A stretch of DNA of 63,496 nucleotides from a virus: positions 1 through 63,496 of IMG/VR virus record IMGVR_UViG_3300012920_000036; one strand, given 5' to 3'. The notes beneath the pieces are model-generated. The model saw nothing but the letters and a program-made list of their open reading frames with translations. It was not told the origin of the DNA and ran no database searches. Position numbers and translations under genes: made by a program. Positions 14,006 through 21,547 of the stretch are shown piece by piece; position 1 is the first letter of the stretch; each line of letters opens with the position of its first letter.

Positions 14006-14316
14006 TGGATGTATGGGTTACCCGCATTGAATGGCTGAATGAGGATTCTAAACTACCAAACCCAAGCGCGGAGGAACCATTAAAAATAAGCGTGAAGAAT
14101 ACCGCTGCCCTTCGCGGCACACTACAGGATATATACCAATCAACAGTAGGAGAGTTCCTGTACAGAACCTACGAACCAGGAAGCACCGTTCCAGATTGGA
14201 TAGGTAAAGTGACCGGCTATGAGTGGAATGAACTAATAGCCGAAGCCAAAGAAAAAAACCTTAACAAGGAACAACAACAAGCCAACATTGATAAACTAAG
14301 AAAGAAATATGAGTAA
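14002..14316 (+). CDS. Unknown protein, 104 aa
   Basis: Starts MMDVWVTRIEWLNED from the overlap with the zinc-ribbon gene. A predicted alpha/beta part is followed by a charged helical end. No domain recognised. It overlaps the next gene by 8 bases. Confidence 0.6.
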   Translation: MMDVWVTRIEWLNEDSKLPNPSAEEPLKISVKNTAALRGTLQDIYQSTVGEFLYRTYEPGSTVPDWIGKVTGYEWNELIAEAKEKNLNKEQQQANIDKLRKKYE

Positions 14317-14536
14317 CGAAAACACGACGGACAAAATGTCTCTGGGTCATTCCAGAAATACATATGATGACAACTCTTTTGAGCAAGCCCACAAAGATGG
14401 AAACATCAGACAATCCATGCTTGGGAAATACACCAACTACATGAAAGGGGCTGTTCATTGCTGGCTTGATAAGCCAGCCGGTTCAAATAAAACCAAAGCC
14501 ACCAACCGGCAAAAACCAAGGAAGAGGAGGAAGTAA
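14309..14536 (+). CDS. Unknown protein with basic tail, 75 aa
   Basis: Polar N-terminal part (SLGHSRNTYDDNSFEQAHKDGN) and a strongly basic end RQKPRKRRK, suggesting nucleic-acid contact. The end shares one base with the next start (TAATG). Confidence 0.55.
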   Translation: MSNENTTDKMSLGHSRNTYDDNSFEQAHKDGNIRQSMLGKYTNYMKGAVHCWLDKPAGSNKTKATNRQKPRKRRK

Positions 14537-15066
14537 TGCCTAACTACACTAAAATACAAACGTATTTAAGTACACACGACGGGGAGAAGCTGGAAGAGGA
14601 AGCTACAAGAAAGGACACTTCCGTCGAAAAACTGGTCAACTCAATTATACAAAACCACTTAGATGGGGTTGAGAGAGGTGACATGTTCCACAAATTCTTG
14701 GGGGTAAGCCCAAACAAAGATGGCGGCTACACCACAAACAAGGCGTTCATCAAACACTCAATTAAACTTAACAGAGAAATAGCCAATGCTTGGGAAGGCG
14801 CACTAAACAACATGGAAGATGATAAAATAAAAACCAACTACAAGGTAAATTGGAGTAAAGAGATTTGGGAAACCGATATCGCTGAAATCCACAAGTCAGC
14901 AAAAAAAATCGGTGTTTCAACACAAGACTACATAAGCCACCTACTCGATCAACTTAACGAATTAAAAGTCAATTTCATTGCATCGGATGAGGATGAAAAC
15001 CGGAAACCTTCAGACACCTCATCAGACAGCAACTCAGACACTAATCAGACGCAGGATAGCCAATGA
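14536..15066 (+). CDS. Protein with two RHH-like segments, 176 aa
   Basis: TKIQTYLSTHDGEKLEEEATRKD...SVEKLVNSIIQNHL looks like a ribbon-helix-helix domain; a second segment, IHKSAKKIGVSTQDYISHLLDQL, near 115-140 has the same helix-turn pattern. The last 25 residues are Ser/Asp/Thr/Gln rich and encoded by a repeat that recurs downstream. DNA binding is likely, the target unknown. Confidence 0.6.
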   Translation: MPNYTKIQTYLSTHDGEKLEEEATRKDTSVEKLVNSIIQNHLDGVERGDMFHKFLGVSPNKDGGYTTNKAFIKHSIKLNREIANAWEGALNNMEDDKIKTNYKVNWSKEIWETDIAEIHKSAKKIGVSTQDYISHLLDQLNELKVNFIASDEDENRKPSDTSSDSNSDTNQTQDSQ

Positions 15067-15137
15067 ATACAGGGGTTAAGTGACTCCTTAAACAAAAGCC
15101 TCAGACACCTTTTCAGACAGCTATCCAGACACAAATC
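15010..15137 (+). repeat. 37-base imperfect duplication, copies at 15010-15046 and 15101-15137
   Basis: Both copies begin TCAGACACCT and contain TCAGACAGC and CAGACAC; about 31 of 37 bases agree. CGGAAACCT also occurs just before copy one and just after copy two. The first copy encodes the low-complexity tail of the preceding protein; the second lies in the 81-base gap before the next gene. It looks like slippage or a decayed tandem duplication of the gene end. Confidence 0.6.
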
Positions 15138-15147
15138 GGAAACCTAA

Positions 15148-15411
15148 ATGAAACAAAACGACCAAGTGTTCAACGTCCCAGTCCGCTATGACGTTGAGGA
15201 ACAACGGGAAATAGTAGCCAAGGTCACCCTCGATTGGAGGCAGATGAGAGAGATCGTCGAGAACTTTTTCAATTACATGTGCTACGAAGAACGAATGATG
15301 TGGATACATCAAAACGTAAAAAAAAAACCACGACAGTTAAGCCCACAAGAACAAAGAAAAATTGATCTATGGGAAAAGACGAGAAAGCTACGTCGTGCTA
15401 AAGAAATCTAA
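15148..15411 (+). CDS. Unknown protein, 87 aa
   Basis: MKQNDQVFNVPVRYDVEEQREI is beta-like, then aromatic and basic helices (KKKPRQLSPQEQRKIDLWEKTRKLRRAKEI). No domain recognised. It overlaps the following zinc protein in another frame by 17 bases. Confidence 0.6.
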   Translation: MKQNDQVFNVPVRYDVEEQREIVAKVTLDWRQMREIVENFFNYMCYEERMMWIHQNVKKKPRQLSPQEQRKIDLWEKTRKLRRAKEI

Positions 15412-15616
15412 CATCTCTCGCAGAGCGAAACCCACCAAAGCATCCTGCTTCGTCTGCGATCACCCCAAAGAATGCCACCATTACGACAAATCCGTGGACG
15501 CTCACCTCTGTAAAGACTGCTGGCAAATCGCCCTCGCCATAGACTCCTACCTAGCACTACCAAAATTTGAACTCAGACACCCCGACCCCAACGAATTCCC
15601 GCCGAATTACAGGTAA
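15395..15616 (+). CDS. Zinc-binding small protein, 73 aa
   Basis: CFVCDHPKECHHY and LCKDCW provide two Cys pairs plus His for a treble-clef or zinc-ribbon fold. I use the GTG at 15395; the frame remains open upstream to 15362. It overlaps the HU-like gene by 50 bases. Similar Cys-rich proteins are common in phage early regions. Confidence 0.55.
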   Translation: MLKKSNISRRAKPTKASCFVCDHPKECHHYDKSVDAHLCKDCWQIALAIDSYLALPKFELRHPDPNEFPPNYR

Positions 15617-15893
15617 ACGAATCAGATCGTCCACCTATTGCAAACATATCGCCAAAAAACTTGGCGTTCCCCTCGATGTCGTCCGATCTGTCATCCAATA
15701 TCACAACCACCTAGTAGCTCAGTCCCTCATCGACGGTAAATCTGTCACCATATCCAACATAGGTACACTTCACACACTACCTTACCCCAAACGTGTACTC
15801 AAAAACGGCGTTGTTCGCGAGAAATCCACAAGAGTTAAGCTACGAACCAACCAGCGCCTTCAGAATCTCCTGAGAGAACAAGCCAGACGGTGA
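15567..15893 (+). CDS. HU/IHF-like DNA-binding protein, 108 aa
   Basis: SSTYCKHIAKKLGVPLDVVRSVIQYHNHLVAQSLIDGKSVTISNIGTLHTL has the two helices and first beta strands of the HU/IHF fold (compare '...LLEGKSVxIxGFGTF'), and a basic arm-like end VKLRTNQRLQNLL follows. The start is a TTG at 15567 and could be later. It may shape DNA for replication, integration or packaging. Confidence 0.7.
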   Translation: MNSDTPTPTNSRRITGKRIRSSTYCKHIAKKLGVPLDVVRSVIQYHNHLVAQSLIDGKSVTISNIGTLHTLPYPKRVLKNGVVREKSTRVKLRTNQRLQNLLREQARR

Positions 15894-15905
15894 TATACTA
15901 CCGTA

Positions 15906-16166
15906 GTGGCCCACATTAATGTCCATATTTTCGGACTAGAAGCAGAATGTTTGGCTTCCGAATGGGAAGACAGCTATTGCACCAACAGGGACTATATTGA
16001 TGTTGTGGCCACAGCTACTTTTTACATCGATGAAGATGAACCCAGAGATATTCACGCCGATCTAGCCGCCAATGCCAACAGCAAATTAGCTGAACCTCTG
16101 GTTTATAAGTGGGTTGATGACTGTCGTGACCAATATATCGAGATGATGAACCGACCAAGACGCTAA
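15906..16166 (+). CDS. Unknown acidic protein, 86 aa
   Basis: Beta-rich start (HINVHIFGLEAECLASEWEDSYC) and YIDVVATATFYIDEDEPRDIHADL. No domain recognised. GTG start at 15906. Its end overlaps by 4 bases the end of a convergent minus-strand gene, marking the end of this transcription unit. Confidence 0.6.
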   Translation: MAHINVHIFGLEAECLASEWEDSYCTNRDYIDVVATATFYIDEDEPRDIHADLAANANSKLAEPLVYKWVDDCRDQYIEMMNRPRR

Positions 16167-16537
16167 TCTCCCCACCCAACGTCCTCATCACTCAAGCCAT
16201 TCTCGTCTGCCCAGCATTTTCCACCGAAAATTACCTTGTAAGGCATGTAACACCCACACCCAGCACCATGTCCCGTGTACGGACGACACCGCTTCATAGC
16301 TTTATCGTACACAATACACCCTCCACACCCCCGCATCTTACGGAAAAACTCTCTACGGCTAATCCTACGGCCTGTAATGAGCGTTTTTAGGATGTCCTTC
16401 GCCAGATACATGCGCTGTTTCCACGTCAACTGACCAAACTCCACGCGCATAACATCAGTCCATCCCTCAAATCTACGGAATATAAACCGGACAAATCCCA
16501 TATGGGGGTATTTTAGCCACCCCTGTATATGAGACAC
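16163..16537 (-). CDS. Cys-rich zinc-binding phage protein, minus strand, 124 aa
   Basis: RKMRGCGGCIVYDKAMKRC then GAGCGCYMPYKV and KCWADENGL give seven Cys in the C-terminal half, matching a family with 'C..C...RC....GCGCY.P.K......CW' seen in many phages. The N-terminal half is basic and helical. It is the only minus-strand gene outside the lysogeny block; its promoter must lie in 16538-16771. Confidence 0.65.
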   Translation of the reverse strand: MSHIQGWLKYPHMGFVRFIFRRFEGWTDVMRVEFGQLTWKQRMYLAKDILKTLITGRRISRREFFRKMRGCGGCIVYDKAMKRCRPYTGHGAGCGCYMPYKVIFGGKCWADENGLSDEDVGWGD

Positions 16538-16771
16538 GGGGTTTTTTTAGGGGGAGGGGGTTGGAAATCGAAAAATGACCGAAAGTTGAGAAGAGAGGTA
16601 TATATATATTCCAGGCGCTAAAGCAAAACCCCCCTCGCCCCCCTGCCTGGTCTTGGTCCTGCCTGTCACCTTAAACAATGAAAGGTGACAATCGCCTTTT
16701 GACACATAGTAACGGGGCGGCATCGAACCAAAAAAACCGCCTCAATATCGAAATAAATAGATAAAAATAAC
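16538..16771. other. Divergent intergenic region, 234 bases
   Basis: Separates the minus-strand Cys-rich gene from the rightward gene at 16772. It holds a G-rich stretch (16540-16560), an alternating TA run (16599-16609), a C-rich stretch (16629-16643) and the palindromic copy of the recurrent motif. A 28-codon frame begins at 16678 (MKGDNRLLTH) and ends at 16764. Promoters for both directions are expected here. Confidence 0.5.
16664..16690 (+). promoter_or_regulatory. Recurrent motif copy 2, palindromic form
   Basis: TGTCACCTT (16664-16672) and AAGGTGACA (16682-16690) are perfect inverted 9-base arms around AAACAATGA, so a possible ATG at 16678 sits in the loop. This is the most symmetrical of seven motif copies and suggests a dimeric DNA-binding protein or a translational hairpin. 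Confidence 0.6.
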
Positions 16772-17347
16772 ATGGCTAATACTAATAAAACCAATAACGA
16801 AACAACAGCCCCGCAACTTAACGGCGCGGCAAACGAAAACACAATCGCTGTCGATAATAATTCCGGCAGGAGCAACCGCAACGGAACAACCGCAAAACCA
16901 AAGGCAAAAAACGAAGCCAAGGCCAAAGCACGGGCAACCCGTCGCAAAGCCAAAAAACTGACAAAAAACGGCGGGGAATTAATTCCGATTAAATTCGGTA
17001 ATAAAAAGACAAACTTTTATTTCATCGAAGGAATCAACTTGGCGGATTTTATAACCAAAAATAAAAACGTAAAGGAACTGGCGTTGTTATCTAAAGACCA
17101 CCAAAAAGACGTATTGAACCGAGTACACAATCAATTTGCGTTAACCACCGGCCGTTTTGAATCAATAAAGGTGGGCAAGGCAACCGGCAAATGGAGCCGC
17201 GAAGACGGGCAATATCGTGCTTTCGTTTCGATGCAAGGCAAGTTGCGTCGCGAAGCTTTCGACGACGAAAAACTAGCCGCCTTGGCAAAAGACAAGGCGA
17301 AAATGCTGGCAGCATATGCGGAAAGGGAAGCTTCCCTCAAAAAGTAA
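16772..17347 (+). CDS. Basic Ala/Lys-rich protein, 191 aa
   Basis: Residues 1-45 are Asn/Thr-rich and disordered, 42-70 are a Lys/Ala/Arg run (KAKNEAKAKARATRRKAKKL), and the rest is an alpha/beta domain (PIKFGNKKTNFYFIEGINL). DNA binding is plausible from the charge. Base use around it (many AACCGG and GCCAAGG words) differs from its neighbours, as in the RNA-like region downstream. Family unknown. Confidence 0.6.
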   Translation: MANTNKTNNETTAPQLNGAANENTIAVDNNSGRSNRNGTTAKPKAKNEAKAKARATRRKAKKLTKNGGELIPIKFGNKKTNFYFIEGINLADFITKNKNVKELALLSKDHQKDVLNRVHNQFALTTGRFESIKVGKATGKWSREDGQYRAFVSMQGKLRREAFDDEKLAALAKDKAKMLAAYAEREASLKK

Positions 17348-17353
17348 AATAGT

Positions 17354-17381
17354 TTTGTTCTCCGGTTCGCCGGAGAGCAAA
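17354..17381 (+). other. UUCG-capped 12-bp hairpin
   Basis: TTTGTTCTCCGG pairs with CCGGAGAGCAAA (one G-U) around a TTCG tetraloop, immediately after the stop of the preceding gene. UUCG tetraloops are characteristic of stable natural RNA hairpins. Confidence 0.65.
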
Positions 17382-17416
17382 CCAAAGCCAAGGCTATTCG
17401 CTTTGGTTTTGTTTTG
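17379..17416 (+). terminator. Probable intrinsic terminator
   Basis: AAACCAAAGC (17379-17388) pairs perfectly with GCTTTGGTTT (17400-17409) and is followed by the T-rich TGTTTTG. It partly shares bases with the hairpin before it, so the two may be alternative structures. Confidence 0.55.
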
Positions 17417-17932
17417 TTCTCTGTTCTCTGAAAAATAAAGCGAAAAGCATTGAAAACTGGCACGGTTGCACAAACCGCCCAAAGTAAATGGAAAAACTTT
17501 TCCCTTTTATTGTGTACATTAATTCGCCCGTGATTATTTAAGGGCGTTGACTAATGCCGACCCGCCAAGGGTTGGGGCGGTTCAACGTCGCGGAAAAATA
17601 ATTGCGTTGCGATTGTCGCAAAAAATTTGGTTGCGTTTAATAGAAAACCACCGGCAAACCGTATCGCGGGAATCAATCCTAGTCGCTTGGCAAGCGTAGG
17701 TACAAAGGGCGAAATGCCTTGTCGAACCGCAACCAAAAAAACTGACAATCAACAAACCGGCAAGGGGCGTCCGCAATTTGAAGCAATAAAAACAAAAGTT
17801 TTGCTTGGCTGAAAAGCCTATCAATAAAGCTTTCGATTTTGGTGCATGGCCAGAAAAGGCCAAGGCGAATCTATTCGCCAAGCGTACCATTTGCCCAAAG
17901 CGTTTTACAAAAAATAAAGTAAAAACGTGGCG

Positions 17933-18005
17933 GGGGAATTGTGTCTTGAATCAATTCAATTGATTTTTCAAGTGTTCCCCGTCAAAACCGTTTCCCTTTT
18001 TTTTT
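17933..18005 (+). terminator. Long hairpin followed by T9, possible terminator or RNA boundary
   Basis: GGGGAA (17933-17938) pairs with TTCCCC (17975-17980), and inside it CTTGAA (17945-17950) with TTCAAG (17967-17972). After 16 bases comes an uninterrupted run of nine T. The distance is long for a standard terminator, so this may be an internal domain instead. Confidence 0.4.
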
Positions 18006-18463
18006 GATTAGACAAAACGTCAGGGGTGGATTGTGTCCGCTTCACTCTTTTAGGGTGTTTGGTTCAAAACCTATCGCGATTAATACCGCCGATAAATAGG
18101 GTTGGCCATGCGGTTCGGGTAAAGTGAACCGATAAGCTGACGTATTAAGGGAATTGTTCCGCATAAATCGTGCAGCATCTAGGTGTAGGATGGGAGAAGT
18201 GTTCCCTGCCGTCGCCTGGAAAATCTATTAGCCTGAGTAAATGGCAAACGCACAAGGTTTGCGTTGTGTTACTGATTGGATGCGACCGCATCGCTCATGG
18301 CTAGGATTCGCAATTGGATGGATCACGGTGGTACGAGACGTGACAAAACGCCAGAGGGGTTTCAATTAGAAACGAGTGCGTCCATTGTTAAATAATACAC
18401 TATACAGCAGACGTGACAGGTCTTGACTGGGTAGATTAATTAAATGTTAGTGGCCAATAGGAA

Positions 18464-18500
18464 GGGCGGCACTAGGCAACTGGTGTCGCCCTTTCCCTTT
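18464..18500 (+). terminator. GNRA-capped 12-bp hairpin, end of the large RNA
   Basis: GGGCGGCACTAG (18464-18475) pairs with CTGGTGTCGCCC (18480-18491) through a GCAA tetraloop, with two G-U pairs. TTTCCCTTT follows. A GNRA cap and G-U pairs indicate selection at RNA level; termination is likely but the T-tract is weak. Confidence 0.6.
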
Positions 18501-18570
18501 GGTGCATTGCCTTCGTTGCACTCTTGGGGTGTGACGACGGCAGCGCACCGCTGCTAATAGGAGTAATGTA

Positions 18571-18864
18571 ATGAGTAAAGAAGTAATGAATGAGTACGCT
18601 CGCCCTATTTGTGAGCGTTTAGAGTGCAACGTAGTCCCTGTCGTGGACTATGAATACACCAAAGATGGTGTCGTGAAGAAGGAAAGCCGTGAGTTGTATG
18701 CTAACGGCTCGTACTTGGGTCAGGTTCCGAAGAGGGCTGGTCAAAAGGATGTTGTGAACCATTGCATGGCAATGGGGATGTGTGCGGAAGCGGATGAAGT
18801 TGTTGTTTCATTCGATAAGACACCGCGCATCGAGAACGAATACCTCAATCAATTAGGCTTATGA
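18571..18864 (+). CDS. Unknown protein, first of the accessory array, 97 aa
   Basis: Has one of the few clear Shine-Dalgarno sites in the window (AGGAG, seven bases before ATG). The protein is alpha/beta with a Lys/Glu-rich middle and no recognised domain. It ends in an ATGA overlap with a tiny membrane protein. Good ribosome binding directly behind the large RNA suggests strong or separately controlled expression. Confidence 0.65.
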   Translation: MSKEVMNEYARPICERLECNVVPVVDYEYTKDGVVKKESRELYANGSYLGQVPKRAGQKDVVNHCMAMGMCAEADEVVVSFDKTPRIENEYLNQLGL

Positions 18865-18941
18865 AACCTACCAAATTGATCTTGCTGGGTGTGGCGTCGT
18901 GGTTCATTGGGCTGGGCGTTGGACACGTCCTGTTTTTTTGA
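18861..18941 (+). CDS. Single-span membrane microprotein, 26 aa
   Basis: MKPTKLILLGVASWFIGLGV plus GHVLFF is one membrane segment with a positive N-terminus. The start overlaps the preceding stop (ATGA), which supports translation. Function unknown. Confidence 0.5.
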   Translation: MKPTKLILLGVASWFIGLGVGHVLFF

Positions 18942-18949
18942 TGGATCAA

Positions 18950-18960
18950 TTGTCACCTTA
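18950..18960 (+). promoter_or_regulatory. Recurrent motif copy 3 (TTGTCACCTTA)
   Basis: Followed by CAATTAAGG, giving a partly palindromic ACCTT/AAGGT pair, and 16 bases before the ATG at 18977. It stands at the head of the long accessory gene run. Confidence 0.55.
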
Positions 18961-18976
18961 CAATTAAGGTTAACGC

Positions 18977-19150
18977 ATGACGCAGCAGAACCTTTTTGAA
19001 TCAACCAAGACAACCAATCGGCGGGGTAAAGTAATTACAAAATGCCCACGACCATTGGCTGACTGGTGGTTCAACAGAATCTATAAGGAAATAAATAATG
19101 ATAACGACGGAAAAACTATTCGAGATGAGCGGGTTAAGCGGCACGTTTGA
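18977..19150 (+). CDS. Small basic protein, 57 aa
   Basis: Starts MTQQNLFESTKTTNRRGKVI; later CPRPLADWWFNRIYKEINND. The first start after motif copy 3. It overlaps the next gene by 53 bases in another frame, so one of the two starts may be misplaced. Confidence 0.5.
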   Translation: MTQQNLFESTKTTNRRGKVITKCPRPLADWWFNRIYKEINNDNDGKTIRDERVKRHV

Positions 19151-19448
19151 CACGGCCATCCCGCAGGAAAGATTCGACGAAATAGCTGATGCCCTTGGGG
19201 AGAATCCCTGGGGCATGTTTGTTTGGTGGTATCCCGCAAGAACCGACAGGGAATATGACACATGCGGGATGGGCGGCAAGTTGATGGCTGTCTCTACCTT
19301 GTTTCGCTTGGCGATGGATCGGCGGAAGCTGATTGAGAACGAAGAGAAGTATCGTTTGGTCACCCGTCTGATGGGTGGCGTGGACAAGGACATTGTCCTA
19401 GCGGATGAGAAGGAGTGCATGGAACAGGAGAAGGCATATTATGGATGA
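19098..19448 (+). CDS. Unknown protein, 116 aa
   Basis: ITTEKLFEMSGLSGTFDTAI and the aromatic NPWGMFVWWYPARTDREY suggest a compact alpha/beta protein; no family recognised. AAGGAAATAA precedes the ATG and may serve as ribosome site. Overlaps the next gene by 8 bases. Confidence 0.6.
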   Translation: MITTEKLFEMSGLSGTFDTAIPQERFDEIADALGENPWGMFVWWYPARTDREYDTCGMGGKLMAVSTLFRLAMDRRKLIENEEKYRLVTRLMGGVDKDIVLADEKECMEQEKAYYG

Positions 19449-19911
19449 AATACAGAGGATACATCGTGCGGCTCAAGAACTTAAAAGAATGATGCCCACT
19501 ATCCTGCCAGCCAAGAAAAACTCACAGAGTGTGCTGGATAAAATGTTTGAGGAATTGTTCAACGCAATAGAAGAAGTAAGAACAAAACAAATGAAAACTA
19601 ATGAACCGAGGAGTGTGGTCAAACACACACGAACCATCACGACATTCTACTTTAGTGATGAGTTAAACGAGGAACAACTGAAGAGTAAGATTGAATTGTT
19701 CCTGGAAGAGTTACAGTTGCCCGACTCTTACGAAGAGTTTGATGTGCAGCCGGTAACGAATGAGTGTCCAAGTGAGGAGATTGATGAGGTGAAAACATTA
19801 TCAAAGGAGGACGAACTGGAAAGTGAACTAACCAAACACAACATACCATACGACTTGGCTATGGAAGGGTGGTATCACCACAAACAAGAAATGCAATGGC
19901 TACCAAAATAA
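19441..19911 (+). CDS. Unknown acidic protein, 156 aa
   Basis: Helical at the N-terminus (MDEIQRIHRAAQELKRMM), beta-like in the centre (RTITTFYFSDEL), acidic C-terminus. I start at the ATG at 19441; the frame is open farther upstream. No domain recognised. Confidence 0.6.
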   Translation: MDEIQRIHRAAQELKRMMPTILPAKKNSQSVLDKMFEELFNAIEEVRTKQMKTNEPRSVVKHTRTITTFYFSDELNEEQLKSKIELFLEELQLPDSYEEFDVQPVTNECPSEEIDEVKTLSKEDELESELTKHNIPYDLAMEGWYHHKQEMQWLPK

Positions 19912-20600
19912 AATACGAAGGCAACGAAGACATTGAACTGATGGCCACCGCCGATGGCGGCAACCACCGGAGGTTTGACAGCTTCGCATGGCACAGCCCA
20001 CCTTGGGATGATGAAGGTATGGGTGGGCCGAATGACTGGGCAATGTTCTACACCAGGAACAGAGACAGTACGTTGATAGATCAAAGCAATCATGCGTACA
20101 TCAAGAAGGCAATGGAACCATACGAAGAGGATGGTACTGCCAGAGATGAAAGGCATGGAAGCTGGGCCTGTGGCTGGGTTGAAGGCTTTGCTATTCGGGT
20201 GTTAAAGGATGGTAAAGCGACTGATGCATACAAGGTGTACAGCAACATACAAGATGCATTGAGTGCATACCCGCTACTCGATGAGGAAGACCACTCAAAC
20301 CGTGAGTACGAAGCGACAATCGAGAACATCAAAGACATAGCCACCGATGTTAGGGATGATGCTCCAGATCATTGGGCCGAGAAGGTTTATGGATACCTAT
20401 CTTACAATTACCCAAACTCTTTGGAATCAACAGATGACCAAGGTGGCTGGCCAAAGGATGAGCTAGTGCAGGAAGCGTTAAGGAATCTCTGTTACTTGGA
20501 CATTGATGACGATGACATGACTGAGGAGGAGAGAGAACAGTACGAAAGAGAGAGAAGAATAAAACTGAATGATCATTTGCAAATTAAATTAGCGATATGA
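19896..20600 (+). CDS. Phage/plasmid protein with GSWACGWVEGFAIRV motif, 234 aa
   Basis: Contains PNDWAMFYTRNRDSTLIDQS, then HGSWACGWVEGFAIRVL and ALSAYPLLDEEDHSNREYE. This combination recurs in proteins of many phages and plasmids whose function is unknown. The ATG at 19896 fits the family start better than one at 19869. The C-terminal end is an acidic helix. Confidence 0.65.
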   Translation: MATKIKYEGNEDIELMATADGGNHRRFDSFAWHSPPWDDEGMGGPNDWAMFYTRNRDSTLIDQSNHAYIKKAMEPYEEDGTARDERHGSWACGWVEGFAIRVLKDGKATDAYKVYSNIQDALSAYPLLDEEDHSNREYEATIENIKDIATDVRDDAPDHWAEKVYGYLSYNYPNSLESTDDQGGWPKDELVQEALRNLCYLDIDDDDMTEEEREQYERERRIKLNDHLQIKLAI

Positions 20601-20866
20601 GAGGAGTAGCAATTAACCAAATAATGAAGATCGATAGCATATGCTACGAGGTGGCAAGTGCTTTGTTAAATAGGTATCGCCATGCCAACACCACAAATCC
20701 TGCTGAAATTAGGATGTGTCTTAATTCATGCGTAGATTATTGGCGTGAGGAAGGCATGACAGTTAGAGAATATAGTCAGGCTAATGCCGTGAAAAAAGTG
20801 CAGTCAATCTGCAATGTAGTATTTAGGTTGAGAGATTACGATTACCCTTCAAATGAAAGAGATTAA
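20597..20866 (+). CDS. Unknown helical protein, 89 aa
   Basis: ATGA overlap with the gene before. Mostly helical, with Cys near MKIDSICYEVASALL and AEIRMCLNSCVDYW. No family recognised. Confidence 0.55.
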   Translation: MRGVAINQIMKIDSICYEVASALLNRYRHANTTNPAEIRMCLNSCVDYWREEGMTVREYSQANAVKKVQSICNVVFRLRDYDYPSNERD

Positions 20867-21119
20867 GCAAACACCAAGTATCGATAACGATAAAATAAAA
20901 GAGATAGCGTTAGAGATAAACGCATTAAAGTTTCAGTTGAAAATGGCAGCGCATAATAAAGATGGAATAAGCATGGGCAATGCAGCGCAAATACTTAGAT
21001 GTAAATATGGATTCACTTACAGCATGACAGTAAACGCCTGCGGTATGATGCCAGCAGAATATGATTCCTTGGTAAGCCTTTGGGACGAAGAGGATTTCAG
21101 CGGACGGAAAAGATATTAA
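20853..21119 (+). CDS. Unknown helical protein, 88 aa
   Basis: Lys-rich helical start and a second half YGFTYSMTVNACGMMPAEYDSLV, loosely like a small DNA-binding helix bundle. Overlaps its left neighbour by 14 bases. Confidence 0.55.
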   Translation: MKEIKQTPSIDNDKIKEIALEINALKFQLKMAAHNKDGISMGNAAQILRCKYGFTYSMTVNACGMMPAEYDSLVSLWDEEDFSGRKRY

Positions 21120-21145
21120 CCCACAACAGACAGATAAAACACAAC

Positions 21146-21547
21146 ATGTATAGCAAAGTAGATGTAGCTGAAAAGATATTGGATATCTATAACAGCGAAT
21201 TAGCACAGGAAACCATTAACGCAACCGTTCAAGGATTGTGTAAAGGTTTGATCGAGAAGGAAAAGTTATCACGGATAACGTCTGACCTTGATGGAATCAT
21301 CCCTCGTATAAGAGAACTGAGCGATGAAGCAGAGGGCATAGCTTGCTCCTGCGATTCTTTCAATGAGTCGTTTGGCACATGGAGAGACAATGACCTGACG
21401 GAGGAGATTGTTGATAAGGTTCAAAGAGCATGGAGCCAGATAGATGAAGGCAGTTCAGAGCTAGAGAAAATAGCTGACGACTATGAGGAGAAGGTGCAGG
21501 CCGAACTGCACAGGTTAGACCCTGAGAACTACGAGTTAGAAGAATGA
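21146..21547 (+). CDS. Unknown coiled-coil protein, 133 aa
   Basis: Long acidic helices throughout (KLSRITSDLDGIIPRIRELSDEAEG). I use the ATG at 21146; an open frame continues upstream. It ends in an ATGA overlap with the LPD29-like gene, so the two may act together. Confidence 0.55.
   Translation: MYSKVDVAEKILDIYNSELAQETINATVQGLCKGLIEKEKLSRITSDLDGIIPRIRELSDEAEGIACSCDSFNESFGTWRDNDLTEEIVDKVQRAWSQIDEGSSELEKIADDYEEKVQAELHRLDPENYELEE

Larger units (their letters stand above)
17417..18570 (+). ncRNA. Large structured noncoding RNA region (one or two RNAs)
   Basis: No credible gene lies in these 1.15 kb. Perfect stems include TTTGGTTGCG/CGCAACCAAA (17626-17635 with 17728-17737) enclosing CGCTT/AAGCG (17684-17688 with 17692-17696), TTGCGA/TCGCAA (17607-17612 with 17616-17621), CGGTTC/GAACCG near 18111-18131, GCAAAC/GTTTGC near 18243-18261, GTTTC/GAAAC near 18359-18373, and a GCAA-capped 12-bp hairpin at 18464-18491. 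A T9 run at 17997-18005 may divide it in two. Size, ornate pairing and phage location recall GOLLD or ROOL RNAs, but I cannot assign the class. Confidence 0.55.

Noticed and set aside
17627-17812. Small open frames within the 1.2 kb region, on both strands
   Set aside because: They cross the perfect stems, lack ribosome sites and carry no recognisable sequence; chance frames in a structured region.
18060-18075. tRNA T-arm near GGTTCAAAACC
   Set aside because: Only two flanking base pairs form and no acceptor or anticodon arm is found around it.
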